Source of the DNA: Lewinellaceae bacterium
GTDB lineage: Bacteria > Bacteroidota > Bacteroidia > Chitinophagales > Saprospiraceae
Assembly (NCBI GenBank): GCA_016716135.1
Contig: JADJWX010000007.1
Coordinates: forward strand, 248,001 to 312,000
Direction of reading: 5' to 3'
Length of the DNA: 64,000 nucleotides
Shown here: positions 43,185-50,436 of the stretch, piece by piece
Layout: every line of letters starts with the position of its first letter
Numbering within the stretch: position 1 is the stretch's first letter
Notes under the pieces: generated by a model
Seen by the model: the letters and a program-made list of their open reading frames with translations, nothing else
Database searches by the model: none
Told to the model about the DNA's origin: nothing
Translations under genes and position numbers: made by a program

Positions 43185-44285
43185 ATGTTTCGACTGAAAA
43201 TCCTATTTTTTACCCTACTGTGCTCCGGGATCAACGCTTCCGCCCAAATTTACCAGGCCGTTTTTCCAAACCTCAACGGCCCGGAGCTATTCGACAGCGT
43301 GGTGCTTGGCTTTAAACCCGACAGCATACTCGACTACGCCAATTCCCGCGACACCCTCTACGCCAGGGTGCTGGCTATCGACGACGACAGCCTGCGCTGT
43401 ATTTATTCGGGCCATACGCTCTACCTCGACCCGACCCAGGACCCCACGCAATATGTGTACCTGAACGGCATTTCGCTGGGCATGAACACCGAGCACGCCT
43501 ACCCGCAAGCCAAAGGCGCCGCCGCCGGCAATCCACGCAGCGATATGCACCACTTGTTTCCCGCCCGCATTCCGGTGAACGAAGCCCGGGGCAATTCGCC
43601 TTATGCTGAAATCCCCGATGCGCAAACGCAGCAGTGGTTTTACAAAACGTTTGTGCTGAACAGTATTCCGGCTGTGGATAAAGATTTGTACAGCGAAGCG
43701 ACCGGCGCTGCTTTTGAGCCCCGCGAAGCGGTCAAGGGCGACCTGGCGCGGGCCATTTTTTACTTCTACACGATGTACCGCACCGAGGCTGATTTGGCGG
43801 ATCCGGCTTTTTTCAACCTTCAACGGGCCGCGCTCTGCCAATGGCACGATCAGGACCCCGCCGACTCCAGCGAATTGATCAAAACCTGGCGCATCGCTCC
43901 CTACCAGGAAAACAAGCCCAACCCGTTTATTCTCGACTGCACGCTGGCGCGCCGTATCTACTGCCCGGAACTGGCACCGTCCTGCACCAGCGCCACGGCT
44001 GAACCCGGCCAACATCCGCTCGGACTTCGGCTATCGCCAAACCCGCTGCATGGCGCCGGACAAGTCGAAATGACGCTGCCGTTTTCAGGCATGCTCAGTG
44101 TTCGCTTGTATTCTGTCGTGGGTGCTGAATTGGCGTCCTGGAAAATACCGGATGCCCCGGCCGGTTTTTTCCGGCTCGGTGTGGAAACGCCTGCCGGACT
44201 ACTGGCTTCGCCGGGATTCCTGGAAGTTCAACTGCAGGATGCCGGGCGGTTGGTTCGGGAAACTGTGGCAGTGGTGTTGCGGTAG
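43185..44285 (+). CDS. T9SS-exported endonuclease I family nuclease
   Basis: The 366-residue product has a signal peptide (MFRLKILFFTLLCSGINASA, then Q) and an endonuclease I domain: NTEHAYPQAKGAA, SDMHHLFPARIPVNEARGNS (His-metal site), then REAVKGDLARAIFYFYTMYR and NPFILDCTLARRIYCPE. Family enzymes are Mg-dependent, non-specific nucleases acting outside the cytoplasm. A type A sorting region follows (LRLSPNPLHGAGQVEM to RLVRETVAVVLR). Export via T9SS suggests DNA scavenging or biofilm DNA degradation (inference). A TACCTTCA box lies at 43157-43164. The gene ends facing the NmrA-type gene across a long hairpin. Confidence 0.9.
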   Translation: MFRLKILFFTLLCSGINASAQIYQAVFPNLNGPELFDSVVLGFKPDSILDYANSRDTLYARVLAIDDDSLRCIYSGHTLYLDPTQDPTQYVYLNGISLGMNTEHAYPQAKGAAAGNPRSDMHHLFPARIPVNEARGNSPYAEIPDAQTQQWFYKTFVLNSIPAVDKDLYSEATGAAFEPREAVKGDLARAIFYFYTMYRTEADLADPAFFNLQRAALCQWHDQDPADSSELIKTWRIAPYQENKPNPFILDCTLARRIYCPELAPSCTSATAEPGQHPLGLRLSPNPLHGAGQVEMTLPFSGMLSVRLYSVVGAELASWKIPDAPAGFFRLGVETPAGLLASPGFLEVQLQDAGRLVRETVAVVLR

Positions 44286-44289
44286 ATTT

Positions 44290-44357
44290 TTTTCAACACG
44301 GAGACACAGAGGACACGGAGAAAAAACGCCGTGTCCTCTGTGTCTCCGTGTTGAAAA
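44290..44357. terminator. Perfect long hairpin, bidirectional terminator
   Basis: A stem of about 29 bp (arm TTTTCAACACGGAGACACAG then AGGACACGG) with a ten-base loop sits between two converging stops, with T and A runs at both ends. The arm text is related to 36751-36837 and 1385-1798. Confidence 0.85.
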
Positions 44358-44378
44358 TCCGGAAAAAAATTACCGGCA

Positions 44379-45323
44379 TTATTCCGTAGGTATCCGGCTG
44401 GCGTTCGCAGCTGCCCACTGCTCGAACGACTGCAATTCCGGGTTCAGGTCTTTGGAACGCTGCACATCGCGGGTGTTGTTGCAGGCTTCATCGAAATCGC
44501 GGTAAAACTGGAACATGTTGCCAATGTCGTCGGCGCCCGGGAAGCCGAAGCTGCGGAACACGTCCGGCGATACTTCGTTGTAGCCAACTTGCTTACCTAA
44601 AACTTTTGACAGTGTTGTTGCCATTTCAGGGATGGAACAGTGGTCGCCGGCAACACCGACTCTTTCCCCGATCATCGATTCTCCTTTTTTGAAAATCCCG
44701 TAGGCGCATTTGCCGATGTCGTCGGCTGCGATGCCGGCCATTTTTTTGTTGCCCAGGGGGAAGGTCAGCACCAGGTTGCCATCGGGCCCAGGTTTAGGTC
44801 CCAGGCCAAAATAGATCAGGTTTTCCCAATAAAACGAAGCCAGTAAAAAAGTGGTTGGCACCCCGGCAAAGTACTGGTCGCCCTCGCCTTTGCCATCGAA
44901 GTGGGGCACTTTGTATTTGCCTTGGAGGGTGGGCATGCTGTTGTCGTCCAGCGGCACAAATTTCCGAACGTCTTCCAACGTCGACCAGATCACGTGTTTC
45001 AGACCGGCGGCTTTGGCGGCCTCTGCCAAATGCTTTGCTTCCGTGGTTTCTTTTTCGGCAGAAAAGTGGTCCCAGAAAAAAGTGACAAAAAATGCGCCGT
45101 AGGCCCCATCCAGGGCTTTTTTCAGGCTCTGCGGGTCATCGATATTGGCTTCTACCAATTCGGCGCCCATCCCGGCAAGCGCCGTTGCTTTATCGGATGT
45201 TTTATCGCGGGTGACTGCGCGTACGGCAAACTCGCTGTTGGGGTCATTCAGGATAGCCCGGGCTAGGCCGCCACCCTGAGCGCCAGTAGCGCCGAACACT
45301 ACGATTGTTTTCTTTTGTGTCAT
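44379..45323 (-). CDS. NmrA-family NAD(P)-binding protein
   Basis: The 314-residue product begins with the Rossmann motif VFGATGAQGGGLARAIL, followed by AVTRDKTSDKATALAGMGAE and VEANIDDPQSLKKALDGAYG, and KHVIWSTLEDVRKF, all typical of NmrA/HSCARG-like proteins of the atypical short-chain dehydrogenase superfamily. These bind NADP(H) and act as redox sensors or reductases; the catalytic Tyr-Lys pair of classic SDRs is not obvious. It is cytosolic and apparently monocistronic. No regulator partner is adjacent. Confidence 0.9.
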   Translation of the reverse strand: MTQKKTIVVFGATGAQGGGLARAILNDPNSEFAVRAVTRDKTSDKATALAGMGAELVEANIDDPQSLKKALDGAYGAFFVTFFWDHFSAEKETTEAKHLAEAAKAAGLKHVIWSTLEDVRKFVPLDDNSMPTLQGKYKVPHFDGKGEGDQYFAGVPTTFLLASFYWENLIYFGLGPKPGPDGNLVLTFPLGNKKMAGIAADDIGKCAYGIFKKGESMIGERVGVAGDHCSIPEMATTLSKVLGKQVGYNEVSPDVFRSFGFPGADDIGNMFQFYRDFDEACNNTRDVQRSKDLNPELQSFEQWAAANASRIPTE

Positions 45324-45465
45324 AAATTTTGTTTTAAACCGGTTGAGTTGAAGGAAAAATTGAAATCAGGAAACTAACACCAAACCGGCACTCCAGGTTG
45401 CAAGTTCAACCCGGAGTGCCGGTGAAAAATTGGTGTTCTTGACCAGGAAACCGGCATTGTAGTAG

Positions 45466-45617
45466 TTAACCTTCCAGCCGGCTTAAAAGCCCCCCGCACA
45501 AGCGCTTTGCCCGGGGCTCCAGCGTGGTCAGTTCGCAGATGCGCACCGGGCGCCGTCGCGCACACCGGCAGCCGGCATACTTACGGCGGTCAGAAATTTT
45601 CTGCGCGTCAGATTCAT
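45466..45617 (-). pseudogene. Truncated Tat-signal gene remnant
   Basis: On the minus strand from 45617 the frame reads MNLTRRKFLTAVSMPAAG, a twin-arginine signal, and then stops after 29 codons. In the next frame, CELTTLEPRAKRLCGG continues to a stop at about 45466. The piece looks like the start of an exported protein joined to unrelated or shifted sequence. The rest of the 367-base gap (45324-45690) shows nothing else recognisable. Confidence 0.45.
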
Positions 45618-45690
45618 GGTTGTGTTGTTTTTGTTGAAAAAATGTTCGTGATGCAGTAAACATAGGCATAAAAAAAACGAACAAAAGACC

Positions 45691-46662
45691 TCACCGGCGC
45701 CTGATGCTGTATTCAAAATACGTCTGCTTATCCGTGCCGTTGCGTGCCATCCTGGAGCGCCGGAGCCGGTCCATACGCACCATTTGCTGTAGCGCATTCA
45801 ACTCGATCGTAGTTACATCCGAAGCCTCCAGGATCGGTTTTTCCTTTTTGGCTTTAAAAAAGTTCTCCATTCGCCCGACGCTGCGCATCATCCGCACCTC
45901 TGCCGGCGCCGCTTTGCTGGTATCTTCCTGAATCTCGTAGCGTTTATTGCCGTTTGGCAGAGTTTGCTGTTGCACCTGCATATACTGATCGAAGTTGGCG
46001 TCTTCCCGGCTCATGCGCACCTGATACCGGAGTGCGCCCCGTTTCGGCGCCAGCATGCCGTGCCATTGGAGGAAATGCGCGAGCAGGGTTTTGATCGTAC
46101 CTGTAATGGTGGCGCATTCGTGGATATTCGCTTCCATGCGCTCCAAAAACACGCTGGAAAACCGGTCGCCGGGTTCCAGTTTTTCCCGCTGGCAGGCGAT
46201 ACTTTGTTGAAAAAGCGGGACAAAGCGCGCTTGCAGTTCGGCGCAGTTGAGCAGGAAAAGATCCGCCTCACCGCCATGTACCGGCATGCGGTACCGGAAG
46301 CGCACATAGTCGCTGCCGGGGGCCACTACAGGGCAATCTTTGGCATTAACAGCACCGGCGTACAGGTCGGCATTGACGTAAAAACTCAGCCAGACGGAAT
46401 CGGTTGTTTTTTGATCCACCCCAAATAAAAAAGTAGCGTCCTGTTTTTCAAAACCGAGCGTATCGCCTTGTTCAACGCGGTAGCTCAGCAAGTGTACGTC
46501 GAAGGTGTCGGGTCGTTGACTTACCGTCCATTGCGGATAAAGATGGCGGGGTTTGCCATGTTTTTCATAAATGATGGTGTCGGTTTTCATGGCAGTTTCC
46601 TGGGCAGGAACGAAGGTGGGCAAGCAGAGTAAAAAAAGGGGCAGGTAATTTGTTTTAAACAT
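45691..46662 (-). CDS. Exported protein of unknown function
   Basis: The 323-residue product starts with a signal peptide (MFKTNYLPLFLLCLPTFVPA, then QETAMK) and continues as a mixed soluble protein with no membrane helix. Visible text such as KHGKPRHLYPQWTVSQRPDT, SDYVRFRYRMPVHGGEADLF and LLNCAELQARFVPLFQQSIA does not match a family I know. The start at 46662 is used for the signal peptide; the open frame up to 46797 overlaps the divergent cation-efflux gene and its promoter. A periplasmic or outer-membrane-associated role is likely. Confidence 0.75.
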   Translation of the reverse strand: MFKTNYLPLFLLCLPTFVPAQETAMKTDTIIYEKHGKPRHLYPQWTVSQRPDTFDVHLLSYRVEQGDTLGFEKQDATFLFGVDQKTTDSVWLSFYVNADLYAGAVNAKDCPVVAPGSDYVRFRYRMPVHGGEADLFLLNCAELQARFVPLFQQSIACQREKLEPGDRFSSVFLERMEANIHECATITGTIKTLLAHFLQWHGMLAPKRGALRYQVRMSREDANFDQYMQVQQQTLPNGNKRYEIQEDTSKAAPAEVRMMRSVGRMENFFKAKKEKPILEASDVTTIELNALQQMVRMDRLRRSRMARNGTDKQTYFEYSIRRR

Positions 46663-46716
46663 GCTAAAAGGTTTGAACGTGGTTAAATAATACCGGATAC
46701 CTTGCAATGGGCGTTG

Positions 46717-46724
46717 TAGCTTTG
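46717..46724 (+). promoter_or_regulatory. -7 box TAGCTTTG for the CDF transporter
   Basis: TAnnTTTG match 48 bases ahead of the start at 46773, in the short divergent gap. Confidence 0.55.
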
Positions 46725-46772
46725 CGCACCGGAGTACGCCAGCCGTTGCGTCGACATCGCTGCTAAGATAAC

Positions 46773-47645
46773 ATGAACACCAGAACACAAAAAGCAATCA
46801 ACACCACCTATCTGAGCATTTTCGGCAATGCACTGCTGGCACTTGTCAAAGGGCTGACCGGTGTTTTTGGCCAATCGTATGCACTGATCGCCGACGCCAT
46901 CGAATCGACCACCGATGTATTCGCGTCCATCCTGGTTTTGATCGGGCTGAAATACGCCGCCAAACCACCCGACGAAAACCACCCCTATGGCCACGGCAAG
47001 GCGGAACCGCTGATCACTTTTGCCGTGGTGGGTTTTTTGGTAATCTCCGCTACGATCATTGCGCACGACAGCATCCAGAATATTCAAACGCCGCACGAAG
47101 GTCCGAAGACGTACACCCTGCCGGTGCTTGCGGTAATCGTTCTGGTCAAAGAATTGTTTTACCGCTTTGTAAACAAACGCAGCGACGAAACCCGCAGCAC
47201 CTCCCTGAAAGCCGATGCCTGGCATCACCGGAGCGATGCCATTACCTCGCTGATGGCCTTTATCGGGATTTCCGTAGCCGTGTTCATGGGCGAAGGGTAT
47301 GAGGCGGCCGACGACTGGGCGGCGCTGCTGGCATCCGGATTTATCGTTTTCAACGCGTATTTGATCTTTCGCCCGGCGCTTGGCGAGATCATGGATGAGC
47401 ACCTGCATGACGACCTGATTTCAAAAATCCGAGCGATATCCCAGACCGTAACGGGCGTAATCGATACAGAAAAATGCCACGTCCGTAAATCGGGCATCGC
47501 TTACCATGTCGATTTGCACCTGATCGTCCGGGGAAGCATCAGCGTCAAAGAAGGGCACGACATCGCCCACCGGCTGAAAAGCACCCTGCAGGAAGCCCTG
47601 CCGGAGTTGTCGGATATTTTAATCCATGTCGAACCTGATGCCTGA
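46773..47645 (+). CDS. Cation diffusion facilitator family transporter
   Basis: This inner-membrane protein exports divalent metals (Zn, Fe, Mn or Co) in exchange for protons. The 290-residue product has six membrane helices, the metal-site motif ALIADAIESTTDVFAS on helix 2, the linker HPYGHGKAEPL, the helix 5 motif ADAWHHRSDAIT (HxxxD) and the C-terminal cytosolic domain (KCHVRKSGIAYHVDLHLIVR to LSDILIHVEPD). The metal is not predictable from this. The DedA-like gene follows 114 bases later. Confidence 0.95.
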   Translation: MNTRTQKAINTTYLSIFGNALLALVKGLTGVFGQSYALIADAIESTTDVFASILVLIGLKYAAKPPDENHPYGHGKAEPLITFAVVGFLVISATIIAHDSIQNIQTPHEGPKTYTLPVLAVIVLVKELFYRFVNKRSDETRSTSLKADAWHHRSDAITSLMAFIGISVAVFMGEGYEAADDWAALLASGFIVFNAYLIFRPALGEIMDEHLHDDLISKIRAISQTVTGVIDTEKCHVRKSGIAYHVDLHLIVRGSISVKEGHDIAHRLKSTLQEALPELSDILIHVEPDA

Positions 47646-47759
47646 GCCTTCCGGCATGCTGGCCTGCTTTTTGAATGCCGGTGGGCGGTGCTCCGCGCCA
47701 ACAATTTTCACCTATCTTCGCGCGGTTTTTTAACAAACGCCCTATACGGTCCCTGTTTC

Positions 47760-48401
47760 ATGATGGATTTGCTAACCCAGTTTTTTGACTTTATCCGCCA
47801 CCTCGACGTACACCTCGAAAATATCATGCGGGAATACGAGGTGATGACCTATCTCCTGCTCGCGCTGATTATTTTTTGTGAAACAGGCCTCGTGGTCACG
47901 CCGTTTCTGCCCGGCGACTCGCTGTTGTTTGCCGCAGGCGCCATCACCGCCAAAACGGGCATTTTAAATGTGTGGCTGCTGATTCCGCTCTTGTTCTTTG
48001 CCGCCATTCTCGGCGACAATACCAACTACTTTTTTGGACGATACCTGGGCAACAGGGTGTTTACCCGGGATTATTGGTTTTTGAAACGCTCCTACATCGA
48101 ACGCACGCAGGAGTTTTATGAAAAATACGGCGGCCGCACACTGGTCATTGCGCGGTTTGTGCCCATCGTGCGCACGTTCGCCCCTTTTGTAGCCGGCGTG
48201 GGCAACATGCGGTACCGCCGTTTTATCGGCTATTGCCTGGGCGGTGGCATCCTGTGGGTAACCAGCCTGACGCTTGCCGGCTATTTTTTCGGACAAATTC
48301 CGATTGTGAAAAACAATTTTGAGGTGGTGGTTTTCGGGATCATCGGGATTTCGGTGCTGCCGATTTTGGTGGAGTTTGTGCGGGCGCGGATGCGGAAATA
48401 A
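47760..48401 (+). CDS. DedA/VTT-family membrane protein
   Basis: DedA proteins are inner-membrane proteins; some flip undecaprenyl phosphate or phospholipids. The 213-residue product has the family text CETGLVVTPFLPGDSLLFAA, LGDNTNYFFGRYLGNRVF, YEKYGGRTLVIARFVPIVRT and FAPFVAGVGNMRYRRF, with the essential Arg/acidic residues present, and about five membrane helices. The start at 47760 (a second Met is at 47763) is preferred to 47688 because a -7-like box TATCTTCG at 47713-47720 lies between them. Confidence 0.92.
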   Translation: MMDLLTQFFDFIRHLDVHLENIMREYEVMTYLLLALIIFCETGLVVTPFLPGDSLLFAAGAITAKTGILNVWLLIPLLFFAAILGDNTNYFFGRYLGNRVFTRDYWFLKRSYIERTQEFYEKYGGRTLVIARFVPIVRTFAPFVAGVGNMRYRRFIGYCLGGGILWVTSLTLAGYFFGQIPIVKNNFEVVVFGIIGISVLPILVEFVRARMRK

Positions 48402-48436
48402 AAACCTGTCAGGTTAGGGAAACCGGAGAAAAGCAA

Positions 48437-49066
48437 TTAGAAAATTCGACAACCCACTTTCACCGCCGGAATGATGTATACCCGGCTGTCCGCCAGGGGA
48501 AACGGATCGTCATACCGGCGCGGGTCCAAGTCAATACCGAAATTGGGTTCCAGCAAAATCCGTTTTTTAAACAACAGCCATTTATAGCCCGTCATCAGGC
48601 CAATGCCAAAATGTTTGGGCTTAAACACTGCTACCGGTTCGCCATAGCGTTCTTCGGCCAACGCATCGTATTGCTCATCTCGCCAAATTTGAAAGGCTTT
48701 GCTTAAATAAAGCCCGCCGTAAAAACCCGCTGCAGGGTGTTTTTTTGAAAAATAATAGCGCCCCGAAAACTGAACTATTCCGATGAATTGACGGGCATAC
48801 TCACTGGTAAAGTTCCACTCAATCAAACCATACCTGGGGTCGCTCGGATCATAATAATAACCCTCGGGTGGAACTATGACCAATGCGTGCGTCCAGTTAA
48901 AAAACATACCGGCTTCAAAACTGAAGCGCCCCTTCGGGCTGTATTCGTACGCCAGGTGCGCATAACCAAGACCGGGCAACAGCAGGTCTGTTTTGAGTTC
49001 ATGCGTGCGTTGCGAAAAAGCAGGCAGGGTGAAAAGCAACAGGGAAAGGCAGACGAGCAGGCGCAT
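48437..49066 (-). CDS. Outer-membrane beta-barrel protein, DUF3575-like
   Basis: The 209-residue product has a signal peptide (MRLLVCLSLLLFTLPAFSQ), then THELKTDLLLPGLGYAHLAY and EYSPKGRFSFEAGMFFNW, with alternating aromatic strands and the end VYIIPAVKVGCRIF. Eight- to ten-strand barrels of this kind are common in the phylum, and DUF3575 is the closest group I can name. It has no catalytic motif. It converges on the DedA-like gene and is followed upstream by a family 2 palindromic element. Confidence 0.75.
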   Translation of the reverse strand: MRLLVCLSLLLFTLPAFSQRTHELKTDLLLPGLGYAHLAYEYSPKGRFSFEAGMFFNWTHALVIVPPEGYYYDPSDPRYGLIEWNFTSEYARQFIGIVQFSGRYYFSKKHPAAGFYGGLYLSKAFQIWRDEQYDALAEERYGEPVAVFKPKHFGIGLMTGYKWLLFKKRILLEPNFGIDLDPRRYDDPFPLADSRVYIIPAVKVGCRIF

Positions 49067-49126
49067 GGCATTTTGTTTAGCGAAAGATAAGCAATCGCAT
49101 CAATCTGCTGCCTGGCGGAGCGAACG

Positions 49127-49348
49127 AACATGAGTCATCCCGAATTTTTAAAATGACTTCGGAGAAGTCAAATATTTGTAGATCAGAGATTTAAGGGCGC
49201 TCAACGACCTCGGAGAGGTCCGTATGCAGGGGTTGCCACCTGGATATTCGACCTCCCCGAGGTCGGGCAACGGGTAACCGGAGCATTTCTACAAATATTT
49301 GACCTCTCCGAGGTCTTTTTTATGGAAAAATTCGGGATGACTCATGTT
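49127..49348 (+). repeat. Palindromic element family 2, copy 2
   Basis: The core 49130-49345 is 216 bases, identical in length to copy 1 and almost identical in sequence. The outer ends are AACATGAGTCAT and ATGACTCATGTT. Four hairpins GACYTCnnnGARGTC occur at 49155-49169, 49206-49220, 49250-49264 and 49301-49315. It lies between the barrel gene and the end of trxB. Confidence 0.92.
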
Positions 49349-49362
49349 AAAAACCTCACAGG

Positions 49363-50295
49363 TTACTCAATCCCCTGCTCCACCAAATACCGCTCCGCAT
49401 CCAGGGCAGCCATGCAGCCTGTGCCTGCAGCCGTAACAGCCTGGCGGTAAATGCGGTCTTGCGCATCGCCGCTGGCAAAAACGCCGGGGATTTTGGTGGT
49501 GGTCCGGCCCGGCGTGGCCAAAATATAACCGACATCGTCGAGGGGCAGCCAGTCTTTAAAAATTTCGGTGTTGGGTTTGTGGCCTATGGCGACAAAAAAG
49601 CCGGTGACGGGCAGTACCGATTTTTCGCCGGTTTTGTTGTTCACAATGCGTACGCCATCGACTACATCCTGGCCGAGCACCTCTTCGGCTTCGGTGTTCC
49701 AGTGAATGATGAGATTCGGCGTATTCAGCACGCGCTCCTGCATGATCTTGGAGGCGCGCATTTCATCGCGACGCACGAGGAGGTGCACTTTGGAGCAAAT
49801 TTTGGCCAGGTAGGTGGCTTCTTCCGCAGCGGTGTCGCCGCCACCAACGATGGCTACTTCCTGGTTGCGGTAGAAAAACCCGTCGCAAACGGCGCAGGCC
49901 GACACACCGGCATTTTGCAGGCGTTCTTCATTCGGGATGCCCAGCCACTTGGCATCGGCGCCGGTGGCGATGATGACGGTATTGGCATGGATTTCCTGCC
50001 CGCTTTCCGACCAGGCTTTGTGCACCGGGCCTGTAAAATCGACCCGGGTGATCATTTCCATACGGATTTCCGTCTCGAAACGCTCCGCCTGCCGGCGAAA
50101 ATCGTCCATCATTTCGGGCCCATTACGCCCTTCGGGGTAGCCGGGGTAATTTTCCACGTCGTTGGTAATCATCAGTTGGCCGCCGGGTTGGGGGCCAGTG
50201 TACATGAGCGGCTTGAGGCCGGCGCGGGCGGCATAAATTGCGGCGGTATAGCCGGCCGGGCCCGAGCCAATAATGAGGCATTTTACTTTTTCCAT
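49363..50295 (-). CDS. trxB: Thioredoxin-disulfide reductase
   Basis: TrxB transfers electrons from NADPH via FAD to thioredoxin in the cytosol. The 310-residue product has the FAD motif IGSGPAGYTAAIYAARAG, the redox pair SACAVCDGFF (Cys134 and Cys137), the NADPH motif VGGGDTAAEEATYLAKI and the C-terminal GVFASGDAQDRIYRQ. The start at 50295 (MEKVKCLIIG) is used; the longer frame from 50328 would run through the -7 box TACTTTTG (50304-50311 on the minus strand). It may support the peroxiredoxin at 7427 and other thiol enzymes. Confidence 0.97.
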   Translation of the reverse strand: MEKVKCLIIGSGPAGYTAAIYAARAGLKPLMYTGPQPGGQLMITNDVENYPGYPEGRNGPEMMDDFRRQAERFETEIRMEMITRVDFTGPVHKAWSESGQEIHANTVIIATGADAKWLGIPNEERLQNAGVSACAVCDGFFYRNQEVAIVGGGDTAAEEATYLAKICSKVHLLVRRDEMRASKIMQERVLNTPNLIIHWNTEAEEVLGQDVVDGVRIVNNKTGEKSVLPVTGFFVAIGHKPNTEIFKDWLPLDDVGYILATPGRTTTKIPGVFASGDAQDRIYRQAVTAAGTGCMAALDAERYLVEQGIE

Positions 50296-50436
50296 ATCAG
50301 CGGCAAAAGTAACACGCCGTGCACGCAAAGGGTTTATCGAAACAAAGTTTCCTTTGCACTTTTTCAGGAAAATGTTTTGCGGCGAACCAATACCTGCCCG
50401 GAAATTTTAAAAGTGTTTTCCGGACAGGCCAAACCG

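Noticed and set aside
38931..44285. Defence island suggested by Uma2 plus endonuclease I
   Set aside because: The nuclease has a signal peptide and a T9SS tail, so it works outside the cell, and no methylase, helicase or toxin-antitoxin partner is present.
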